The notes beneath the pieces are model-generated. The model searched no databases and had not been told where the DNA came from. It worked only from the letters and a program-made list of their open reading frames with translations. Positions 57,151 through 64,000 of a stretch of DNA of 64,000 bases are shown here, piece by piece (the first letter of the stretch is position 1; every line of letters begins with the position of its first letter). The DNA comes from Chiridota heheva (taxonomy: Eukaryota > Echinodermata > Holothuroidea > Apodida > Chiridotidae): positions 2,290,001 through 2,354,000 of the forward strand of contig JAIGNY010001510.1 of assembly GCA_020152595.1 (NCBI GenBank), in the 5' to 3' direction. The position numbers and the translations under genes were made by a program.

Positions 57151-59030
57151 TTAAGATAACAACGCTACCAGCTGATTTAGAAATTTGATGTTGACAGTCT
57201 TTGCGAAAGGTGGTGAAGTTATTTAATTGGAAATGCTTTTCTGCAGTAAGATGGGTTTCCGTGATTGCAATGAGATGAATGTCATTATTGTATGAGTAGT
57301 TGAGTAATTCTTTTTTATTGTTGATAAGTCCATTTACATTGATGTGCATTAGTTTGGTAGCAATTAGTCTGAGAAGATTGAGAGGTCTGGATCACTGTCT
57401 GCTTTTGTTAGGTCGACTGAGATATTCCTTTTTGTGAAGTGATCAATGAATTTGTTTCTTGTTTTGACGTTGCGCATGATGGATAGAATTTCTTGAATTT
57501 GGTCCTTCTTTGATGTGATTCGTGATTCTTTGCTTAGGAGGATGGAAAAAGTAATATGGTAAGCATTTTCGTAAATATCACTGCCAATCAGATGTAGTTT
57601 CTTGATGTCTGTTAAAGAGTTCGCTTCCAGTGGGAGAGGGTCTGTTTGAGTGCTGACCTCTCTGGTTTCAGTGGTGGTAGACTTCGTGGAAAATTGCTTT
57701 GGTTGCTTACTTGATTGTATTTGGTTTGTCGACATTTGGTAATTTGGCAGATTGTTCATTAGTTGTTATGCTCCTTAAAATTTCAAACAGTCAGACCCGA
57801 TCTGATATATAAGCAGGTCGGGTCAGACTTTTCCTCTTTATTTTCTTTATTCTGAAAACCACAAGTAATTTAGATCAAATTTTCCTGATCAATGGCTCTA
57901 TTGTACTAGTTCTCCATTTGGTCCCAGGTTGTTGTGGAAGTTGGTGTTGAGTATCATATTAGCAATGGATGAAGTCCTTATTGTGTGGTTAAGTGGTTAT
58001 TTTAATTAGGATAAGTGGTCTCATTATTTGCTACATTAAGTTTGTTGCTATGATTTGCTGGAACAAGTTTTTAAGGAGAAGGACAAGTCATGTTGATTTT
58101 GGCCTTTACTGGGCAAGCAGTCGAAAAAGACGAATGGGATCCAGAACAATTTGCGCAAGTCAGGGTTTCTCTTAAAGTGTTGCAATCTTTGACAAGATGG
58201 TTGCCTCGGCAACGGAAGCAGGTGACTTCGGATTTACAGGATTTAGCAAGATAACCATATTTTTCGCATTTGAAGCATTGGATGATGAATGGCTGTTGAT
58301 GTGATTCTTCGATCTGGTAGTGGAAGTAAGTGAACATTGTAATACCTCTTGTCAATAAGTGATCGGCTTGTGTTGCGTTTTTAGGCTAACTCTGATTAGT
58401 CTGGTTGGCTTGTTGAATTGCTCAGATTGGATGCGATTTATTTTGTTAAATTCAATGTTTTGGTTAGTTTTGTTTCAATATCTTCGATAGGTATTGCCAC
58501 ACTGACGCCTTTGATAACAATAGTTCTAGACTGGTTGGTTCGTTGCCGATTTGGAAGGTGAACATTAAAGCTGCCTTTGAATGAAGTTTCGTCCCACTCT
58601 TGCATCATATAGTTAAAATCCCTATAGATGTTGTTTGGATGGCTAGGCCACCTCTTTAGAGTAACTTCATCCTGAATTCATTGATGTTAGTTTTACTCTT
58701 TGAATTTCCTTCATTGCTGATAGTTCGTTCTAGAATTTGGTTCCGATTGCATGTATGATTATTGCAATTGGATCTCTCGGTTTTGCTTTGGCTGGTGTAT
58801 GAATGCTCCTTTGTGAAGTTTCAGATTCCATGTTAGTCATTAAAGCATCTGTTATTCCATTTGTTGCTGTTGGGGTGGTAGGTGCTGGAGTATTTCCTGT
58901 TTCTTTGATACTTGAAACCTTTGTTGATGTCGGAAGAACTACTGGTGAAGATGGTTCGGAATCATTGGCTTTTGGTGAGAGATAACGATGAGTTTTTGAG
59001 GCTGGCTTGGCTGAAGTTGTAGAATGTGTT
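57151..59030 (-). pseudogene. Jockey-like LINE: ORF1 with CCHC knuckles and start of ORF2
   Basis: On the minus strand ORF1 runs from about 59030 to 57364. It has an S/T/P-rich N-terminal part, a middle region with LKRWPSHPNNIYRDFNYMM-like residues in several frames, then ITMFTYFHYQIEESHQQPF leading into three zinc knuckles at 58270-58130: CFKCEKYGYLAKSC (tyrosine where histidine is usual), CFRCRGNHLVKDC and CANCSGSHSSFSTAC. A tail of 132 codons ends at 57364. ORF2 starts at the ATG at 57349 with MHINVNGLINNKKELLNYS and IHLIAITETHLTAEKH, the endonuclease start, and is cut by MITE M1. The PRE_C2HC-like layout points to the Jockey group. Confidence 0.8.
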
Positions 59031-60838
59031 TTTCTTTCAAGTGTTGATCTTATCTTTGTACTTTAATACTACATTCTTGAATTGTAAAAGTGGAAACATA
59101 AAAAGCTTTACTGTGCATATATTGACTATCAAAATGCCTTTGATTCCATCGATCGGGTTTCACTATGGTGCAAGTTATTGGCTTACGATATTAACAGTAA
59201 AATTTTAAACATTTAAGAATCTTCATTCCATTGCAAAATTATGTGTCATGAACAATAGTGTTAAATCTGTTTAGTTGCAATGTTGGTGTTCGACTGTTTG
59301 CAATTTATCTTAATGACTGAAATTATTTAAGAAAACATTACATTGGGTTGTATTGGTTTAACAATTGTTTCCAAGAGAACCTTAGCAATGGTGACTATGG
59401 CTGTTTACCCATTTATATGCAGATGATACATTGATTTTTGCTGAGAGTGAAGATTACCTACAAATTGCTCTTGATGCTGTGAGTAATCATTGCTAAACTT
59501 GGCATTTGAATGTAAACACCAGCAAAACCAAAGTCATGATATTTTCAAGGGGCAAGGTTAAGAAAAAAGCTGCTTTCACATATGGTTATAAATTTTAGAA
59601 GTTGTAGATGACTTTCCTTATTTGGGTATAGCTTTTATTTAAAACAAGTTTAGCAAAGCAAAAGCCAAGCAGACCAAGCAAGAAGTGCATTGTATAGTCT
59701 TCTTGCAAAATATTATAAATTGAATCTCCCAATTGATATACAACTACAACTGTATGATCAGACAATTGTACCAATTTTGTTATACATTAGTGAAATGTGG
59801 GGCTTTGAAGATATTACTCAGAATGAACATTTTTAAATTAAGTACTTCAAGCAAATACTGAAGCTGGGCAAGAACACTATAAACTGCATGGTTAAGCTTA
59901 AGAAAATTGTTCAAATCAGAATGGTCTCTTTTTGGTGTAGACTTATAGTAAAGACGACAAACTGTTATGTTTTATATAGATTATTATGCACTACACGACA
60001 AGGGTTCCTACAAATCACCTTGGATTTCAGAAGTTAAAAGTATTTTTGATAATTCAGGCATGTCATACATTTGGAATAATTGAAACTTAACAAGTGATTG
60101 GTTATTTCAATCTGAACAAATTATCAATTTTTTTGGCTTAAAAATACTCTCAGCCAAAGGCTCGATAATGTTAATGTGCAGAACTGGCTTTCAGAAGTAA
60201 GTAGTTACTTTAGCTGTCAAACTAATGGAATATTTCAAATTAAGCCTGGATTAGAAGATTATCTAATTATCCTTTCCGAGACTTTTAGCAGATCTCTGTG
60301 TAAATTTCGCTGTGCTAAAAGTAGGATTCAAGTTGTTACTGAATGCTTAAAAAATATTGACTTGGCTAACAGAACCTGTAATCTTTTGCTAAAGTGCCCT
60401 TCATTTGTTGATTGTAGGAGAAAGTTAATTAACAATATTATTGGAAGAAACCCAGTGTTGCAAAAATGATTAACCTTTTCCAGTCAAAAAGCAAGAATAC
60501 TCTTATCAACCTTCTGCAAAATTTTTATGGATAAGCATTAATTTTACATGGTCACTATTTTTCCTCTTTTCTGTACATATTGTATGTTGCTTTTTTTTTC
60601 TTTTTTTATTTACCAACTTTTTTTGTATTATATGTTATATACATTAGATAAATCCGTCCACTTTTTCTTTCATAATTATCTTTGGTGGCTGGCGCCATCA
60701 CTTACACTTAATAAATTGATACTTGCTATCTTTTTCCTATTTGTTCATGTTTAACATGCATATGTATACTTTGTTATAGACTCTGTATACCTCAAATGTG
60801 GTAAAAAGCGAAGAAATAAACTGTAAACTGCAAACATC
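59031..60838 (+). pseudogene. LINE RT and C-terminal remnant
   Basis: Fragments in several frames give a motif A region (YIDYQNAFDSIDRVSLW), CNVGVR (start of motif B, followed by a deletion), YADD at 59416-59427 with TLIFAES, LNVNTSKTKVMIFSRGK, ALYSLLAKYYKLNLPIDIQL, QTIVPILLYISEMWGFE and a terminal cysteine-poor region (RTCNLLLKCPSF, CRRKLINNI). The 3' end is a run AAACTGTAAACTGCAAAC near 60833. It is heavily mutated. Order and motifs fit an L1/Tx1-like RT with a C-terminal extension; the exact clade is uncertain. Confidence 0.7.
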
Positions 60839-62621
60839 ACCACACACCATCCACCAAGTTTCAACTTGATAGGTTTGATGTTTTTTTCACCAAACGTGAC
60901 TACATTTTGTACACACACAATCACCACACCACCTCACACATAAAAGTGAGTCAATACCTTATTGCCATATAAGCCTTTTTGACATGCTAACTGGAGGAGA
61001 GTAACTCTACCTTGTCTCTCCCCTAGAAAAAAATTCCTGTTTAAAAATGTTTTATTTTTTTTATTTTACTGGCATTGCTAAAAAAAAACAATTTTCTGAA
61101 TCAAGACCTACCTTCTTCCAATATTTTTAAATAATGGTGTACCATTTTCTGGTTTTTATTACATCTAACTGAAAATTTTTAGCAGGCAAAAATCTTCAGT
61201 TTTTTTAGGGGTACCAAAAATGAACGCAAAGCGTCTCCAAGAGATAAATTTTGAAATGAGATACAGTTACCACATTTTCTCCTGGTAATTTTCATCCACT
61301 AATTAATATGAGAAATATCTAAGGATTTTTTTTTTTTTTAATAATGAGTCTATACCATACCCCTTAACCCACTCTAGAAAAAAAAGATAAGACTTTTTAG
61401 CTGGTCAAGTCACTCACTGACAAAGTTATCATGTACTGGAATTTTTCTTTCAAACTTTGATAAGCCAAATCAAATGAGCTATTCCCCAAATTCATAGAAT
61501 ATTTTCTACCCAAAATTTAAAACTCTTTTTAATCGACTTTAATAGGCTCTATACATCCGGAGATCTTAATATGAAACAACATTTTTTCTTCCTTTCCTTT
61601 CTGGTCACATACTGTGAATTGTTGTTTACAATGGTGGGCCATTTAAAGTTAAGTGTTCACAGACGTGGTTTTTCTCATGGATTTCCTCGGGCGTTCTCCA
61701 TTAAAGTGAGATTGATCCATTATGTCTTGCAAGAAAGGTGGTGTAGGTTTAGCATGTTCAATCTAATGGTTAGCATTAAACATTTCATGACAGTTTTATC
61801 GGACATTATATGAGGTTTTTAGGTGACATATATAAATATATATATTTTTTTACCCTGATATCTTTCCGGGAACCTGTTATTGTTTAGGTTACATGAACTA
61901 GATCTTTCTCAGACATGGAGGCAGGCTTATCAAATATTTGTAAAAAGAATTATGTTAAATATGTTGTGCATTAGATGTCTCGTCTATGAAAAGGTTCTTT
62001 TTAATCTGATTGCTACCTAAACTAGAAACGATGTAGGCCAATGCTGTGTTTATTCATGTCAATTCTCTAAAATATTGACTGTTTTGTGTTTCATCATCCT
62101 TGCCAGTAAGTTTTGCTAAGTTTAACTGATGATTATATTGTAAACTTCGAATAATGTTTCAGTTTTCATTGATGCTCAATTTTGGTGTTCATATCAATAT
62201 ATTTTGTGAATTTGTGATATATAAATGGTCATATATAATATGCAAATTTGTAATGTATGAATCTTCATATATGCAAATTTGTGATGTATAAATGGGCAAA
62301 GTAGCTTTATGTAATTCTTTATTTATATAATACAATTGCATGAAGGAAAGTAGCTTTTTCTAATTATAATTTTTTTGAATCTTACAATCTTGGACAGAAT
62401 TATTTGTCACGTTCTTAAGCCCCTAATTGTACCCTGCCTCTTTAATTGTTGGCGTTGAAGGGGATCATCCGAGGACACTTTCGTTTAAAGCAACCTTGAA
62501 ATTGGGTACAAGGGGAAAAATGTGACAACAATTTTGTCCAAGATTGCAGGTTTGTTAATTACAATCAGCATCTAAGGGGAGACAGCCTCATCATTTCCAA
62601 GGATTGAAAAAAGAAACTATT
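60839..62621. other. Unassigned 1.8-kb spacer
   Basis: AT-rich sequence. A short phrase, ATGCAAATTTGTGATGTATAAATGG, recurs in diverged form at 62210-62300. The 80-codon frame at 61571-61813 has no recognisable domain. Confidence 0.4.
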
Positions 62622-62808
62622 AGATTACATAGCATAGAATAGCATAGCAAGGCTTAACTTCCAAAAAGCATCCAGTGCTGGACATTATATCAAGACGGCC
62701 ACGGCCTTTGATAACCAGTTGTGAACTCACTGGTTGCAGATCCACTAAGATTCGAACCCAGGACGTGCGGGTGAGAGGACAAAGCACTAATTACTACACC
62801 ATGTATGT
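62622..62808 (-). mobile_element. tRNA-derived SINE
   Basis: On the minus strand the head carries an A box within TGGTGTAGTAATTAGTGC (about 62803-62786) and a B box GGTTCGAATC (62758-62749), the spacing expected of a tRNA-type RNA polymerase III promoter. A tRNA-unrelated body follows, and the 3' tail is an irregular repeat of CTATG-type pentamers (62629-62650). It does not fold as a complete tRNA, so it is not a tRNA gene. Confidence 0.7.
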
Positions 62809-63796
62809 CTGTACATGTACATACTTCCTGTTCATACATCACAAGTCATGAAAATCTTACATATTAATCAGCCATAATTCAAAAACTAGATATGTTATTT
62901 TCAGAATTTCAAAGTGGTTCTACTCCGAAAGTTATTCTCGTTTTTGGTGATAAATGAAATGTTTTGCAGCAATGAATTTACCTGTAAAGTCTACAATACT
63001 GAAGAATATAAACATTGCTGTATTATCATTTTAAAAGTAGCTTTAATGAATATGTCCATTCTTTTCCAACCTCTGCAAAGTAAGTTCCGCAGATTTGTCA
63101 TTGTTAGTGACAAAGTATCTGTAATCAATACAAGAAATGTAAAGAATTGCCAAAAGCATTTATTTGTAGTTTGAATCTTTCCACCTTGAAAGTTCACTGA
63201 CAGCTAGTTTGTGTCAACAGTCTTCTTCTTTGTCTGTGGCTGCATGTTTTATATTAAGTTTTGATGTTGCATCTTCAAGCTTTCTTAGAGATCTATGGAT
63301 GTGTAGGGACATTGGCTAAATTGATTGAAAATATATGAAAGTTACAAAAAAATCCAACAAAATTGGTAAGAATTTACCATTTTACTTTTTTTTTTTTTCT
63401 TTTTTACTTTCATTTTCATGCATCACTATGCAACTTTTTATGCTAATTTTAGATGAATTACTGGACAAATTTAAATTTTTTCTGGAGAATCGTTTGTCTG
63501 TTGAGCAATTTTGGGCCCCCAAGATACTTGGGCCTCAATATGTCTGCATTTGATTGCTTGCACATATGACCAGTCCACACTAGAATACTGGACTGTGGAA
63601 ATAGATACAGTGACAGCGGAACTGCAGTGGGGTTGGTTTTGGTAGGGCTCTTTCCCTCTCCCTGGGGCCCAGCTCCCCCTCCCCAACAAAAAAAATTAGC
63701 CCCTGAATGTCTGAAATTAGAAGTATATACTTTTGGGTATTGCCACATCAATTCAGTTTTGTAATCTGGTTGAAGAAATTTGACTGCATTTTTGGG
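62809..63796. other. Unassigned spacer
   Basis: A possible acceptor TTATTTTCAG at 62895-62904 precedes a short open stretch, but nothing there matches a known family convincingly. A run of T and a C-rich CTCCCCCTCCCC segment near 63670 are the only other landmarks. Confidence 0.4.
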
Positions 63797-64000
63797 TCGC
63801 ATGCAAAGCATTATGCGAACCTATGTAATGGCGATTACGTCCGTCCGGCCATCCGGCCGTCCACAGATTTGTCATGAAACTTTCTCAGAAATGTTAAAGT
63901 TTTTTTAGAATCTCAGAAAGTGTTAAAGTTTCTTTAGAGTTCCTCAGAAAAGTTCAAGTTTCTTCAGATATCCTTATGGAGGTTAAAATTTCCTTCTAAG
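63797..64000. repeat. Start of a dispersed repeat with CCGTCCGGCC core
   Basis: CGCATGCAAAGCATTATGCG forms a palindromic start, followed by CGTCCGTCCGGCCATCCGG and a T-rich stretch in which GTTAAAGTTTCTT-like phrases repeat three times. It looks like the end of an interspersed element running out of the window. Confidence 0.5.

Noticed and set aside
62749-62808. A tRNA gene on the minus strand
   Set aside because: A and B boxes are present, but no acceptor stem or anticodon loop can be closed, and a SINE body and tail follow.
62905-63174. Possible terminal VPS33B exon(s): an acceptor-like TTATTTTCAG followed by a frame reading STPKVILVFG and, further on, FRRFVIVSDKVSVINTRN
   Set aside because: The spelling loosely resembles the family's C-terminal strands, but the GGCT-type motif is absent, the donor is poor, a stop interrupts at once, and the pieces need a 12-base intron. 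Chance resemblance is more likely.

Overview
This window looks like AT-rich intronic and intergenic DNA from an invertebrate animal, most likely a marine one. The evidence is a split host gene with GT-AG introns, at least eight families of non-LTR retrotransposon, many short inverted-repeat DNA elements, a tRNA-derived SINE, and long satellite and minisatellite arrays. There are no bacterial-type operons. The CR1/L2-type element with an (AAT)n tail and the mix of hAT, Harbinger, piggyBac and THAP-type mini-elements would suit a hemichordate, echinoderm, cephalochordate or mollusc. I cannot name the species.

Host gene. Four + strand exons (2008-2062, 7028-7248, 10046-10144, 12860-12953) join in frame across GT-AG introns. 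They encode about 156 residues of the C-terminal half of VPS33B, the Sec1/Munc18-family protein that works with VIPAS39 in endolysosomal trafficking. Upstream exons lie outside the window. The last exon or exons were not found in the 51 kb downstream.

0-13 kb: a Jockey-type ORF1 fragment, a fold-back element with a nested Harbinger-like MITE, hAT-like MITEs, a minus-strand LINE 3' fragment, two piggyBac-like MITEs, a THAP-coding mini-transposon, and a LINE with RNase H (copy 1) whose recognisable sequence starts within a few bases of a VPS33B splice donor and is itself split by a MITE (called M1 here).

13-38 kb: a 26-bp minisatellite, a second fold-back type, several LINE pieces (including RNase H LINE copy 2 with a 655-codon open frame, and a nearly full-length but degenerate CR1/L2 element at 26.2-29.5 kb), a ~160-bp repeat field carrying TGACCTTTGACCT motifs, and an L1/Tx1-like element whose ORF1 is interrupted by a 35-bp minisatellite that grew from its own coding sequence. 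A second THAP mini-transposon and a half M1 copy follow.

38-56 kb: a (TAC)n tract, more hAT-like MITEs, and a ~13 kb satellite of about 38 monomers of ~295 bp, interrupted and bordered by related 'B blocks' at 41.3, 43.5, 46.4 and 55.3 kb. Each monomer carries two motifs resembling the two ends of M1.

56-64 kb: the 3' half of an M1 copy inserted into a minus-strand Jockey-like element (CCHC ORF1 plus start of ORF2), a + strand LINE RT remnant, a minus-strand SINE, and the start of another dispersed repeat at the right edge.

Apart from VPS33B, essentially all recognisable coding sequence is decayed transposon. Most element boundaries are estimated by eye from repeated copies, inverted ends and target-site duplications.
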